Below are positions 8,682 through 16,344 of a DNA stretch of 60,362 nucleotides, in pieces (position 1 is the stretch's first letter; each line of letters starts with the position of its first letter). The notes beneath the pieces were generated by a model that was given only the letters and a program-made list of their open reading frames with translations, searched no databases and had not been told where the DNA came from. The position numbers and the translations under genes are program-made. The DNA is from CAZPYD01 sp964590835. GTDB taxonomy: Bacteria; Patescibacteriota; Minisyncoccia; JAHISW01; Tagabacteraceae. The stretch covers positions 1 to 60,362 of the forward strand of contig CAZPYD010000002.1 in the NCBI GenBank assembly GCA_964590835.1, read 5' to 3'.

Positions 8682-8754
8682 TGGCTCGATTCGGATCCGA
8701 GCCAAATTTTTTACATCCCACCTGAAAGCTTATAAGAAGGAACGCAACTGGAGT

Positions 8755-8898
8755 ATGGCAACCTATAGTACTGTCACTGGTTGGTTTAAAAGAAATGCCG
8801 GCAATACTGAACTTATCAAAGCAAACAACCGGGATGTCCACATCGACAAATACTATAAAGAGTTCTCCGCTTTATTTATACCGGATGTCGGTCTTTGA
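8755..8898 (+). CDS. Possible small protein (47 aa)
   Basis: An open frame of 47 codons starts at ATG 8755, in the same higher-G+C island, and ends just before a strong terminator. The sequence (WFKRNAGNTELIKANN, DKYYKEFSALF) looks protein-like. The ribosome binding site is weak, so it could also be the tail of a decayed longer gene. I do not recognise it. Confidence 0.35.
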   Translation: MATYSTVTGWFKRNAGNTELIKANNRDVHIDKYYKEFSALFIPDVGL

Positions 8899-8913
8899 CC
8901 ACAAAACAAATAA

Positions 8914-8946
8914 AAACCGCCTTGCAGCTGCAGGGCGGTTTGTGTT
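8914..8946 (+). terminator. Intrinsic terminator
   Basis: AAACCGCC (8914-8921) pairs with GGCGGTTT (8934-8941), with an inner TGCAGCTGCA palindrome, followed by GTGTTTT. It closes the 7,841-8,898 island. Confidence 0.8.
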
Positions 8947-9084
8947 TTAATTATAGTATTAGTTTTAATTTTTAAATTTTATGCCCAGTATTACAAATTT
9001 AATGTGGTTTGTTTATCAAACCAAAAAGTTGTTTTGTTGGGTTAGTCGAATTTTTTAGGTAATATTTTATTATTAATTAAATAA

Positions 9085-9115
9085 ATTCAAATGTTATACA
9101 ACATTGAATTTGAAT
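9085..9115 (+). promoter_or_regulatory. Inverted repeat upstream of lemA
   Basis: ATTCAAATGTT (9085-9095) faces AACATT then TTTGAAT (9100-9115), only 10 bases before the lemA ATG. An operator or a 5' hairpin is possible. I see no other feature in the 180-base gap. Confidence 0.3.
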
Positions 9116-9125
9116 AATACTGGGT

Positions 9126-9686
9126 ATGAATACTATTTGGATTATTATTTTGGCGGTTTTAGGGGTTGTGGCTTTGTGGCTTATTTTCACTTTTAATCGT
9201 CTTGTTGTTTTAAGGATGCGCAGCAAAGAGGCACTTTCTGATATAGATGTGCAGACAAAAAGACGATATGATCTTATCCCTAATCTTGTTGATACAGTAA
9301 AAGGATACATGACCCACGAGAAAGAGACTCTTGAGAATGTTACAAAAGCTCGTACAGAAGTAATGGGTGCTTCTGGTGATGCTGTGGAAAAAGCCGAAAA
9401 AGAAAATATGCTTTCAGATACATTAAAAACTCTTTTTGCTGTTTCTGAAAATTACCCGGATCTGAAAGCCAATGCAAATTTTTTGGATTTACAGCGAGAG
9501 CTTGCAGATACTGAAAATAAAATTCAGGCTGCGCGCAGGTTTTTTAACACAAACGTTCGCGATTTGAATATTAAAGTAGAAACTTTCCCAGCACGTTTGG
9601 TGGCAGGTACTTTCGGTTTCTCAAAAATGAAGTTTTTTGAGACAAAAACTGAAGCCGAAAAAGAACCAGTGAAAGTAAATTTTTAA
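9126..9686 (+). CDS. lemA: LemA family protein
   Basis: LemA proteins have one N-terminal membrane helix and a helical-bundle domain; their exact role is not settled. Here residues 4-22 are the membrane helix. The hallmark helix follows: RRYDLIPNLVDTVKGYMTHE, then YPDLKANANFLDLQREL and a FNTNVRDLN segment. Length 186 aa is normal. The gene is 3 bases upstream of htpX, a pairing seen in many bacteria, which suggests a joint role in membrane protein quality control. Confidence 0.93.
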   Translation: MNTIWIIILAVLGVVALWLIFTFNRLVVLRMRSKEALSDIDVQTKRRYDLIPNLVDTVKGYMTHEKETLENVTKARTEVMGASGDAVEKAEKENMLSDTLKTLFAVSENYPDLKANANFLDLQRELADTENKIQAARRFFNTNVRDLNIKVETFPARLVAGTFGFSKMKFFETKTEAEKEPVKVNF

Positions 9687-9689
9687 TTT

Positions 9690-10598
9690 ATGTCGCTTTA
9701 TACTCAAAAGGAATCAAACATACGAAGGACTTGGCTGCTTTTTGCTGTTTTTTTGGTTGTGGTTATTGGAATTGGTTGGTTGTTTGCTCAGATCTATGGC
9801 AATTCTATTATTTTGGTTGTTGCTGTGGTATTTAGTGTGGGGATGAGTTTTGTTAGTTATTGGTGGTCAGATAAAATTGTTTTAAAAATCAGTAAGGCAA
9901 AAGAGGTTAGAAAGCACGAATCTCCAGAACTATATAATGTGCTAGAAAATCTATCTATTACAGCTGGTTTGCCGATGCCCAGGCTTTATTTAATAAACGA
10001 AGCTGCGCCAAATGCTTTTGCAACTGGCAGAGACCCGGAACATGCTGTGGTGGCGGTGACAAGCGGTCTTTTAGAAAGATTAGATAGATCTGAGCTGGAA
10101 GGTGTGCTTGCGCATGAACTATCGCACATAGGTAATAGAGATATGCTTATTTCTACTGTGGCTGTAGTTCTTGTTGGATTTGTAGCTTTGCTTTCCGATT
10201 TTTTCATGAGGTCTTTGATTTGGGGTGGATTTAGAAACAGGGAAGATAGTGGGCGAGCTGGAGCTATTTTGATGGTTGTTGGGATAGTGCTTGCCATATT
10301 GGCGCCTATTGCCACTAGCTTGATACAGCTGGCGATTTCTAGGAAAAGAGAATATTTGGCCGATGCATCCGGAGCGCTTTTGACTAGGTACCCGGAAGGA
10401 CTGGCAAGCGCGCTTGAAAAAATATCTAGTGACACTACACCGCTTAAGGTGGCAAACAAGGCTACTAATCACTTGTGGCTAGCAGCCCCCAAAAAACCAA
10501 TTTTAAAGCAAAAAGTAAGTGGATTATTTCTCACACATCCACCAATAGATGAAAGAGTAAAAAGGTTACGCGGGATGGAGCCCCGCCGAGCAGGGTAA
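9690..10598 (+). CDS. htpX: HtpX-like M48 zinc metalloprotease
   Basis: HtpX is a membrane-bound protease that degrades misfolded membrane proteins. There are two N-terminal helices (about residues 15-33 and 37-56), the zinc motif LAHELSHIGNRD (HExxH) near residue 145, another pair of hydrophobic segments, then REYLADASGA, which carries the third ligand. Length 302 aa is normal. It sits in a two-gene operon with lemA. The last residues (MEPRRAG) come from a G+C-rich stretch unlike the rest and may be a repeat-derived tail. Confidence 0.94.
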   Translation: MSLYTQKESNIRRTWLLFAVFLVVVIGIGWLFAQIYGNSIILVVAVVFSVGMSFVSYWWSDKIVLKISKAKEVRKHESPELYNVLENLSITAGLPMPRLYLINEAAPNAFATGRDPEHAVVAVTSGLLERLDRSELEGVLAHELSHIGNRDMLISTVAVVLVGFVALLSDFFMRSLIWGGFRNREDSGRAGAILMVVGIVLAILAPIATSLIQLAISRKREYLADASGALLTRYPEGLASALEKISSDTTPLKVANKATNHLWLAAPKKPILKQKVSGLFLTHPPIDERVKRLRGMEPRRAG

Positions 10599-10625
10599 AG
10601 TGTAGGGGTATTATTAGGAATCATA

Positions 10626-10710
10626 GGAGGAGTCGCATAGTGGCCGAGTGCGCCACCTTGGAAAGGTGGTATACCGCAAGGTATCGCAGGTTCGAATCCT
10701 GTCTCCTCCG
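10626..10710 (+). tRNA. tRNA-Ser (anticodon GGA)
   Basis: Acceptor strands GGAGGAG (10626-10632) and CTCCTCC (10703-10709) pair, with discriminator G. The anticodon stem CCACC/GGTGG holds the loop TTGGAAA, giving anticodon GGA. A long variable arm (TATACC-GCAA-GGTAT) and the T-loop GGTTCGAATCC confirm class II tRNA-Ser. CCA is not encoded in full. The tRNA 3' end is duplicated 155 bases downstream. Confidence 0.95.
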
Positions 10711-10754
10711 CAAACAAAGACGTAGGCGCGTAGCGCCGAGGATATTGCTTTGCG
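10710..10754 (+). repeat. REP-like hairpin repeat, copy 1
   Basis: GCAAAC...GCTTTGC flanks an inner perfect hairpin GGCGC-GTA-GCGCC. The same 45-base unit recurs at 10913. It begins at the last base of tRNA-Ser. Confidence 0.65.
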
Positions 10755-10755
10755 T

Positions 10756-10866
10756 GAGGAGACAGGATGAAGAACCGTAGGCGCCTATTTTTAATGAACG
10801 AAGAGAATATAAAAATAGTGCGTCTCGAGCAAGTTTCTTGCGAGAGGCGAATCCTGTCTCCTCCGC
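10756..10866 (+). other. Structured palindromic element with duplicated tRNA-Ser 3' end
   Basis: GAGGAGACAGGAT (10756-10768) pairs with ATCCTGTCTCCTC (10851-10863). Inside are a second stem (CTATTTTTA with TAAAAATAG) and a hairpin GCAAG-TTT-CTTGC. The right arm lies in a 19-base exact copy (10848-10866) of the tRNA-Ser 3' end (10693-10711). It may be an attachment-site remnant, a repeat element or a structured RNA. Confidence 0.5.
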
Positions 10867-10912
10867 GTTGAGAAAAATTCTAATCGTTGTTTAATCGAAT
10901 TCCATCCCCACC

Positions 10913-10956
10913 GCAAACAAAGACGTAGGCGCGTAGCGACGAGGATATTGGTTTGC
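10913..10956 (+). repeat. REP-like hairpin repeat, copy 2
   Basis: Nearly identical to the unit at 10710, with one change in the inner hairpin (GCGAC for GCGCC) and perfect outer ends GCAAAC/GTTTGC. It is followed by GAAGGAGGCAGGAT, a variant of the flank after copy 1, so the duplicated block extends past the hairpin. Confidence 0.65.
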
Positions 10957-11055
10957 ATGAAGGAGGCAGGATTTGAAAGACGAAGGTGAGAAATAACTGT
11001 GTTATAATAAAAAAATAAAAATCAAGCCTAAAAAGCTATAAAATTTAATAAAAGA

Positions 11056-11190
11056 TTAAATGTTTTTATATACACAATAGTTTTTTCTAAAATAAAAGAA
11101 AAATTTTATAACGAGTTAGTTAAAATGAGAGAATCAGGAGAGTTAAATCAAATATATAAAAAATATTATAATAAGGATATAGATTTTTAA
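11056..11190 (+). pseudogene. C-terminal remnant, possibly of a family 3 solute-binding protein
   Basis: An open frame without a start ends at 11190. It reads TIVFSKIKEKFYNELVKM and then RESGELNQIYKKYY, which resembles the last helices of periplasmic amino-acid-binding proteins (SBP_bac_3). Everything upstream is missing or replaced by the palindromic repeats. It abuts the next gene by three bases. The family call rests on pattern alone. Confidence 0.4.
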
Positions 11191-11193
11191 AAT

Positions 11194-11631
11194 ATGACAG
11201 TTCAAAAATTTTTTGTAGCATTGTTTATTATTTTAGCACTTAGTGTTAGCTTGGGTTTTGCTATGGATGGTTTTTATAAAACTACGAATATAATAGAAAC
11301 AAATGGACAAGTCGTTAAATTAACTGCTAGCAATTATTCAAAAATTCTAGGAAATTGGGTTTCTTTAGATGACGAAAGATATACGATCCAGTTTAGTAAA
11401 GGACACAAGATTGATTTTTATGATGATGGTGAGGTGGCAAAAGATAAATTTGCTTTATATAGAGAATATCCAAAAACAGAAGATTCCTTAAAAAACAAGA
11501 GGGGTAAATATTTATTTGTAGGGGATGGGGAAGACCAGCTTGTGTATGAGCTTAAGATGTTAGATGAGGATGTATTGGAAATGATTTATTTAGATAGGGG
11601 TAATCTTTTGAGATTTAAAAAAATAAACTAA
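11194..11631 (+). CDS. Exported hypothetical protein (145 aa)
   Basis: I do not recognise this protein. The first 22 residues form a signal peptide (VQKFFVALFIILALSVSLGF). The mature part is about 120 residues, rich in beta-strand-forming and acidic stretches (LGNWVSLDDERYTIQFSKG, GKYLFVGDGEDQLVYEL), which suggests a small extracytoplasmic beta-barrel or lipocalin-like fold. That is a guess from the alternating pattern. It is convergent with the U32 gene, only three bases apart. Confidence 0.6.
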   Translation: MTVQKFFVALFIILALSVSLGFAMDGFYKTTNIIETNGQVVKLTASNYSKILGNWVSLDDERYTIQFSKGHKIDFYDDGEVAKDKFALYREYPKTEDSLKNKRGKYLFVGDGEDQLVYELKMLDEDVLEMIYLDRGNLLRFKKIN

Positions 11632-11634
11632 AAT

Positions 11635-12936
11635 TTACTTAATTTTTCTTATTACATAAACCTGGTCGTTTTTGCGACTAGTTTTATTTACCCCGCCGGG
11701 CGGGGTAAATTTTATAGCAACCTTTTCGCCTTGTTTAGCTTGTTTAACTGGCTTGTGTTCTATTTCCATGAATTCTATTTTTTGTTTAAAGCTGCCAGTT
11801 TTAGGTCCTTGGAAAATTAGTTTATCACCCTTTTTAATTTTTTTGTTTGCCTGGATAAGTATTTCAGCCACGCTAATTTTTGGATAATAGTGAGTGACAA
11901 TGCCTACGTGGATTTTCTTTTCTGATGCTTGGTTGCCATAGCCATTACACCACTCGTTTATTGGTTGACCTAAAAAAAAGCCATTACCAAAGCCTCGGTT
12001 GTAGACTTTTTCAACTTCTTTTTTGGTTTCTTTTTTAAGTTGTGTCAGTTCCTCTCTAAATTTTTTGCCTTTAATTGATGCATCGAAAATAAAATCAATT
12101 AGTTTTCTATAGGCAGCAGTGACAGTGGCAACGTATTCTGGGCTTCTGTTGCGACCCTCTATTTTAAAACATTCGGCCCCAGTTTCCATTAATTTTTCAA
12201 AAAAATCTATAGTGCAAAGATCTTTCGGGCTTAGTACATAGCTTTCGCCAATTTCCAACTCCCTGATTTTTTCAATGTTCGGAGTCCGACTCCCAACATT
12301 GGAGTTGGTTTTTTCTTTTATTAAGTATTTTCTTCTGCATGGCTGGAGGCACTCTCCGCGGTTTGCAGATTTACCATGCATAAACTGCGATAAGAAGCAT
12401 CTCCCTGATAGGGAAACACACATCGCGCCATGGATAAATATTTCTATCTCTGCTTTTGTATTTTTTTTGATTTTTTTGATTTGCTTAAGAGAGCATTCAC
12501 GAGCAAGAACGATTCTTTTTATTCCTAGTTTTTTATAAAATTCTGCGGCCTTTGAGTTGGAAACGCTGGCTTGTGTACTTAGGTGAGTTTCTATTCCTAG
12601 TTTTTTAGCCATTTGTATTGTTGCCAAATCCCAGCAAATAACAGCATCTATTTTTGATTTTTTGACTGCCTTTAACGTTTTTTCTATTTTAGAGATTTCT
12701 TCTTCGTATACTATTGTATTTAATGCCAAAAAGGTTCGGATTTTGTTTTCTTTTGCTATTTTAGATATTTTAGGCAGATCTTTTATTGTAAAATTTTTGG
12801 CGCCGGCGCGCATGTTGAAACCACGAATACCAAAATATACTGCATCAGTACCAGCATTTATGGCAGCGTTTAGTGACATATAGTCTTGAACTGGAGCCAG
12901 TAATTCCGGCTTTTTTCTCTTGCTTCTTTTTAACAT
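11635..12936 (-). CDS. Peptidase U32 family protein (TrhP/YegQ-like)
   Basis: U32 proteins such as TrhP and RlhA hydroxylate RNA bases using an iron-sulfur cluster and prephenate; others are annotated as collagenase-like. The TIM-barrel start KPELLAPVQDYMSLNAAINAG and GTDAVYFGIRGFNMRA are diagnostic. The Cys set lies in HGAMCVSLSGRCFLSQ, RGECLQPCRR and later DLC/ECFKIEGR. Length 433 aa fits TrhP-type proteins. The coding sequence contains two in-frame G+C-rich palindromes (11687-11709 and 12274-12300) that encode extra linker residues. This housekeeping copy differs from the shorter U32 pair at 38,559. Confidence 0.88.
   Translation of the reverse strand: MLKRSKRKKPELLAPVQDYMSLNAAINAGTDAVYFGIRGFNMRAGAKNFTIKDLPKISKIAKENKIRTFLALNTIVYEEEISKIEKTLKAVKKSKIDAVICWDLATIQMAKKLGIETHLSTQASVSNSKAAEFYKKLGIKRIVLARECSLKQIKKIKKNTKAEIEIFIHGAMCVSLSGRCFLSQFMHGKSANRGECLQPCRRKYLIKEKTNSNVGSRTPNIEKIRELEIGESYVLSPKDLCTIDFFEKLMETGAECFKIEGRNRSPEYVATVTAAYRKLIDFIFDASIKGKKFREELTQLKKETKKEVEKVYNRGFGNGFFLGQPINEWCNGYGNQASEKKIHVGIVTHYYPKISVAEILIQANKKIKKGDKLIFQGPKTGSFKQKIEFMEIEHKPVKQAKQGEKVAIKFTPPGGVNKTSRKNDQVYVIRKIK
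11687..11709. repeat. In-frame palindrome inside the U32 gene (1)
   Basis: TTTACCCCGCC-G-GGCGGGGTAAA is a perfect 23-base palindrome in AT-rich coding DNA. It encodes the FTPPGGVNK linker near the C-terminus. It looks like an inserted repeat tolerated in frame. Confidence 0.6.
12274..12300. repeat. In-frame palindrome inside the U32 gene (2)
   Basis: 13-base arms (AATGTTCGGAGTC and GACTCCCAACATT) with one mismatch around a central C. It encodes the NVGSRTPNIE stretch, which sits where family members have a short loop. Confidence 0.6.
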
Positions 12937-12977
12937 ATTGCAAGGATTATACCACAGAAATTATAAAAATCTAGTTT

Positions 12978-13012
12978 TTTATCTGTTGGACATCCGATAT
13001 CCAACAGATAAA
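12978..13012. terminator. Hairpin upstream of the U32 gene
   Basis: TTTATCTGTTGGA (12978-12990) pairs with TCCAACAGATAAA (13000-13012). It lies in the divergent gap between the U32 gene and phoH, so it may be a regulatory hairpin or an insulating terminator. Confidence 0.5.
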
Positions 13013-13033
13013 ACGGCTTAATAGTAAGTTAGA

Positions 13034-13065
13034 AAATGCCCCATATGCATGGGGCATTTATTTTT
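13034..13065 (+). terminator. Hairpin terminator before phoH
   Basis: AAATGCCCC (13034-13042) pairs with GGGGCATTT (13051-13059), followed by ATTTTT. With no plus-strand gene just upstream, it may act as an attenuator or a boundary for phoH. Confidence 0.55.
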
Positions 13066-13171
13066 AGGGTTGACCCGAGCCCATTTTTATGCCAGTTTTA
13101 AAGTAGAATTTAAATATGTAAGGTCTTTGAAAGAAAGATTTTTATATCTTTTGCAACGAAAGGAGGCTTTT

Positions 13172-14506
13172 ATGGCCGGTAAGTTGGGTAATGCAATAGT
13201 TGTTGACACTAATGTTTTAATTCATGACCCTCCAGCCATTGATAACTTCAGGGAAGGGGGTAATACTCTTATTATTCCATGGAAGGTGATGTTGGAATTG
13301 GATGATTTGAAGTCAAAATCTGATATCAGGTATGACGTTCAAGAAGTGTCGAGAAGAATTGAGGATTTGCAACTTAAAGAATGTAAAAATATAGTAATTG
13401 ACCGTTCAGGTATTGGATTTGTTAGAAAAGTTTCTGGTTTAAGTTTGGATGTTCCAGACCACCAAGTTATAGCCACGGCTTTTTTCTTGGCTAAAGCTAA
13501 TTTAAAAAGAAAAAAGTTTAAAAAAGTAAAACTATTGTCTCGTGATAGAGGAGTTAGAATTTTGGCTCGTGAAATTTCTAAAGAAAAAGGCAGAGAAATT
13601 TTGGTTGAAAATTATCACAAAGACGATGTGGATGTGGTGAGCCATAAAAGTATCCCTGAAATTATTGTTCCTCAAAATGTAAACATAAAAGAGGGTACTC
13701 ATTTTGAACATAAAAAAGTTAAAATAATAAGGGAAAATGAAGGAGTTGTTTGTTTTACTGAAGAAGAAAATGCACCTCCATTTCTCGCATTAAGGAAGGG
13801 ATCTTCTTTTAAAATTATTGATCCCAAAATCAATGCTTTTGGTATTAAACCTCTTTCTCTTGGTGCGGGTCAAAATCGACCACAAACCATTGCATTGACT
13901 CAGCTCTTGGATCCTGATATTCAACTCGTTTTTTTAAATGGTGGTGCTGGAACAGGAAAAACTATTTTGGCTGTTGCTTCTGCTTTACAGCAGAGAAGAT
14001 CTTACTTAAAAATATTGATTACTCGGCCAATGGTTCATTTGGAAGATGAGGATAATATGGGATTTTTACCCGGTGATATAGAGGCCAAAACTTTACCTTG
14101 GTGGAGACCTATTAATCATGCTCTTTCCGTAATAGGCCAAACAAGGGAAGATAATAATAAAAAGATTACATTGATGTTAGATCCTAGTAAAGGTGAAAAA
14201 ATACTTTTTGAGCCTCTGGATTATATTCGTGGCATGACTTTTCATCGATATTTTATAATAGTTGATGATGCTCAAAATTTAACTCCTCATCAGGTTAAAA
14301 CAATTATCACTCGTGTGGGTGAGGGGACAAAGATAGTTTTTACTGGCGACTTGGGGCAGATAGATCGGCGTCGTAGGATAAACCAACGATCCAGCGGGTT
14401 AAATTATGCTATTAACAAACTTCAAGGTAATCCTTTGGTTGGCGTCACTTTTTTTGAAGAAACTGTTCGTTCTGGTCTTGCCCGACTTGCCGAAGAAAAA
14501 CTTTAA
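13172..14506 (+). CDS. PIN-domain PhoH-like ATPase
   Basis: PIN-PhoH proteins couple an N-terminal PIN ribonuclease domain to a PhoH P-loop ATPase and are thought to act as RNA helicase-nucleases. The ATG at 13172 follows AAAGGAGG; the frame is open from 13049 but that part is not family-like. The PIN domain (about residues 1-135) starts VVDTNVLIHDPP. The PhoH domain has FLNGGAGTGKT (Walker A), IIVDDAQNLTPHQV (Walker B) and FTGDLGQID. Length 444 aa is typical. It stands alone, ended by a strong terminator. Confidence 0.92.
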   Translation: MAGKLGNAIVVDTNVLIHDPPAIDNFREGGNTLIIPWKVMLELDDLKSKSDIRYDVQEVSRRIEDLQLKECKNIVIDRSGIGFVRKVSGLSLDVPDHQVIATAFFLAKANLKRKKFKKVKLLSRDRGVRILAREISKEKGREILVENYHKDDVDVVSHKSIPEIIVPQNVNIKEGTHFEHKKVKIIRENEGVVCFTEEENAPPFLALRKGSSFKIIDPKINAFGIKPLSLGAGQNRPQTIALTQLLDPDIQLVFLNGGAGTGKTILAVASALQQRRSYLKILITRPMVHLEDEDNMGFLPGDIEAKTLPWWRPINHALSVIGQTREDNNKKITLMLDPSKGEKILFEPLDYIRGMTFHRYFIIVDDAQNLTPHQVKTIITRVGEGTKIVFTGDLGQIDRRRRINQRSSGLNYAINKLQGNPLVGVTFFEETVRSGLARLAEEKL

Positions 14507-14536
14507 TTTAGATATAAAAATATTTTTTGTAAATTT

Positions 14537-14568
14537 AAACCCTTGGGCTTTTGCTCAAGGGTTTTTCT
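14537..14568 (+). terminator. Intrinsic terminator after phoH
   Basis: AAACCCTTGGGC pairs with GCTCAAGGGTTT across a TTTT loop, followed by TTC and more T. A strong rho-independent signal. Confidence 0.85.
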
Positions 14569-14571
14569 TTG

Positions 14572-14577
14572 TATAAT
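14572..14577 (+). promoter_or_regulatory. -10 box, probably for a leaderless transcript
   Basis: A perfect TATAAT ends 7 bases before the DUF389 ATG (14585) and there is no Shine-Dalgarno, so the transcript should start at or near the start codon. Confidence 0.45.
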
Positions 14578-14584
14578 AAAAGTA

Positions 14585-15268
14585 ATGAATGGAACAGAGA
14601 ACATAAAAGATATAAGCTCGCAAAAAGAAGCTGTTTCAAAACTGGTGGAATCCAGCAGTTTGAATATGGATTTTTATTTAATGATGGTTTTGTCTAGTTT
14701 GGTGGTTTGCTTAGGGCTGCTTTTGGGGAATATAGTAATTGTTATCGGAGGCATGCTTATAACTCCTTTTTTATCTCCACTTTTAATGCTTGCTTTCGCT
14801 TTTGTTTCTTCTGATTTTGGGATTATTAAGAGAGCTTTATATATTATTTTTAAATCGGTTGTGGTTATTTTGGTAACTTCTTTTGTTGCCACTTTGCTTG
14901 TGCCGCGAGCAGATGTGGATCTAACTTTGGTTACCAATATTGCCAATATTAATCTTTCTTATTTTTATGTTTCTTTGGTGGCTGGGTTTGCGGCTGTTTA
15001 TGCTTGGGCTAGACCAAATATAGCCAGCATATTGCCGGGGGTTGCCATTACTGTGGCGCTTTTGCCGCCGCTTGTAAGTATTGCCGTGGCTTTTTCTTTT
15101 TTTGATTTTCCTTTGATGGTGCGCTTTGTTCAGTCTAGTGTAGCCAATATTTTAGGTGTTTTGCTTTCAGCTACTTTTGTTTTTGCTATACTTGGTTTTT
15201 ATAGAACAAGGAATCACGCTAAAAAAGAAATAAAAGAAACAGAAGAAAAGGAGGAAAGTGAAATATAA
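14585..15268 (+). CDS. DUF389 family integral membrane protein
   Basis: DUF389 proteins are multi-pass membrane proteins of unsettled function. The family stretch MMVLSSLVVCLGLLLGN followed by VIGGMLITPFLSPLL (about residues 35-65) is clear. At least five further hydrophobic helices follow, including ITVALLPPLVSIAVAF. The charged tail is KEIKETEEKEESE. I chose the ATG at 14585 (227 aa), just after a TATAAT box; the frame extends to 14543 inside the phoH terminator. It is a monocistronic gene followed by the lone radical SAM gene. Confidence 0.85.
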   Translation: MNGTENIKDISSQKEAVSKLVESSSLNMDFYLMMVLSSLVVCLGLLLGNIVIVIGGMLITPFLSPLLMLAFAFVSSDFGIIKRALYIIFKSVVVILVTSFVATLLVPRADVDLTLVTNIANINLSYFYVSLVAGFAAVYAWARPNIASILPGVAITVALLPPLVSIAVAFSFFDFPLMVRFVQSSVANILGVLLSATFVFAILGFYRTRNHAKKEIKETEEKEESEI

Positions 15269-15282
15269 TTTTCATCCACAAG

Positions 15283-15288
15283 TATAAT
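15283..15288 (+). promoter_or_regulatory. -10 box upstream of the lone radical SAM gene
   Basis: TATAAT ends 6 bases before the ATG at 15295, again implying a leaderless or nearly leaderless mRNA. Confidence 0.4.
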
Positions 15289-15294
15289 TTTGAT

Positions 15295-16128
15295 ATGGAA
15301 AATCAGTTTTTTTATAATAGCGGAATATTGTTTTTGACAAATAATTGTAATAATAATTGTTTAATATGCCAAGATAAATCACCTAATCTCAGTAAAAAAT
15401 TAGATATGGAATATAGTCAGGCCGTAAAGTTAATTGATATTTGGAAGAAAAATCAAAAAAAAGAAATTGAGATATATGGCGGAGAACCTCTTCTTTGTAA
15501 GGATTTCTGGAAGATATTAGACTATATGAAAGAATCCGGTATTTTCCCTAAAATAATGTCTAATGCAAGAGTTTTTTCAAATACTTCGATTGTAAGCAAA
15601 ATAAAGGTTTATAATCCCAAAATAATTACAAGTATTTTTAGTTTAGATCCTGATATTCATGATACGATAACAACTGTGCCAGGGAGTCTTGAGCAATCAA
15701 TTGCCGGAATTAATAATTTAATAAAAGAAGGACTGAGTGTTGTGGTGACAATTGTAATAACAAAATTAAACCAGAATACAATTTTATATATAGTTAATGG
15801 GTTGATTGAAATGGGCGTTGATACGATAAAAATATCAGGGTTAATCAGACAAGGGAGAATGTTTGAAGAAAAAAGATCTTTTTTGATTCCTGACTTTGAT
15901 AAAGTTAAAATAAGCATGGATCCTTTAGTGTCGGTTTTGGAAAAAAATAGAAAAAATAGCAACAATTTTTCTTATCAATTTGAAAAACTACCCTTATGTT
16001 TACATGATTCTTTGCGTTTGTCATTGCGGTGTGAAGATACGCATAAAGAGAAGTTATTAATTAAACCAAAGAACGAAGATTGTTGTAAAAGATGTAAGAA
16101 AAGAAAGTTTTGTTTAGCGGTTTTGTAG
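15295..16128 (+). CDS. Radical SAM protein (HxsC-like)
   Basis: The SAM-binding cluster motif CNNNCLIC (residues about 17-24) and the YGGEPL motif show a radical SAM enzyme. The middle has HDTITTVPGSLEQSIAGINNL, the pattern H-D-x-x-T-x3-G-S that recurs in the tandem radical SAM array at 44-49 kb. The C-terminal part has LPLCL and CCKRCKKRKFC, giving an auxiliary-cluster-like Cys set shorter than full SPASM. It could be the missing HxsC-type partner of the hxs genes 3.8 kb downstream, or a detached member of the large cluster. Its substrate is unknown. Confidence 0.75.
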   Translation: MENQFFYNSGILFLTNNCNNNCLICQDKSPNLSKKLDMEYSQAVKLIDIWKKNQKKEIEIYGGEPLLCKDFWKILDYMKESGIFPKIMSNARVFSNTSIVSKIKVYNPKIITSIFSLDPDIHDTITTVPGSLEQSIAGINNLIKEGLSVVVTIVITKLNQNTILYIVNGLIEMGVDTIKISGLIRQGRMFEEKRSFLIPDFDKVKISMDPLVSVLEKNRKNSNNFSYQFEKLPLCLHDSLRLSLRCEDTHKEKLLIKPKNEDCCKRCKKRKFCLAVL

Positions 16129-16178
16129 GCTTTAAATAATTTTATTTGCAAAACTCCTGTGAAGTAGGATTAATAGAG

Positions 16179-16219
16179 TTGACCGTTGCTTATTTTTACT
16201 TCTATCCACATTATCCACA
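16179..16219 (+). promoter_or_regulatory. nrdJ upstream region with DnaA-box-like sites
   Basis: TTGACC (16179-16184) is a possible -35 box. TATCCACA (16203-16210) and a perfect TTATCCACA DnaA box (16211-16219) follow in tandem. A further hairpin with TTTCGAAT arms lies near 16287-16325, just before nrdJ. I see no gene in this 216-base gap. Confidence 0.35.
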
Positions 16220-16344
16220 ATTTTGGTGGATTTTATTTTTAGAGTTAGTATAAAGAATAACAGTTTTAAATATTAGAATTTATAATTTAAATATGATTTC
16301 GAATTTCAGGTTTTGAGATTCGAAATTTTAATTTAAGAAATATT

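Noticed and set aside
9986..10472. Long minus-strand frames opposite htpX
   Set aside because: Shadows of htpX codons; Ser/Thr-rich and no start signals.
10469..10717. Minus-strand frame of 82 codons across tRNA-Ser
   Set aside because: It is antisense to htpX and the tRNA; its peptide is the familiar antisense-tRNA translation artefact.
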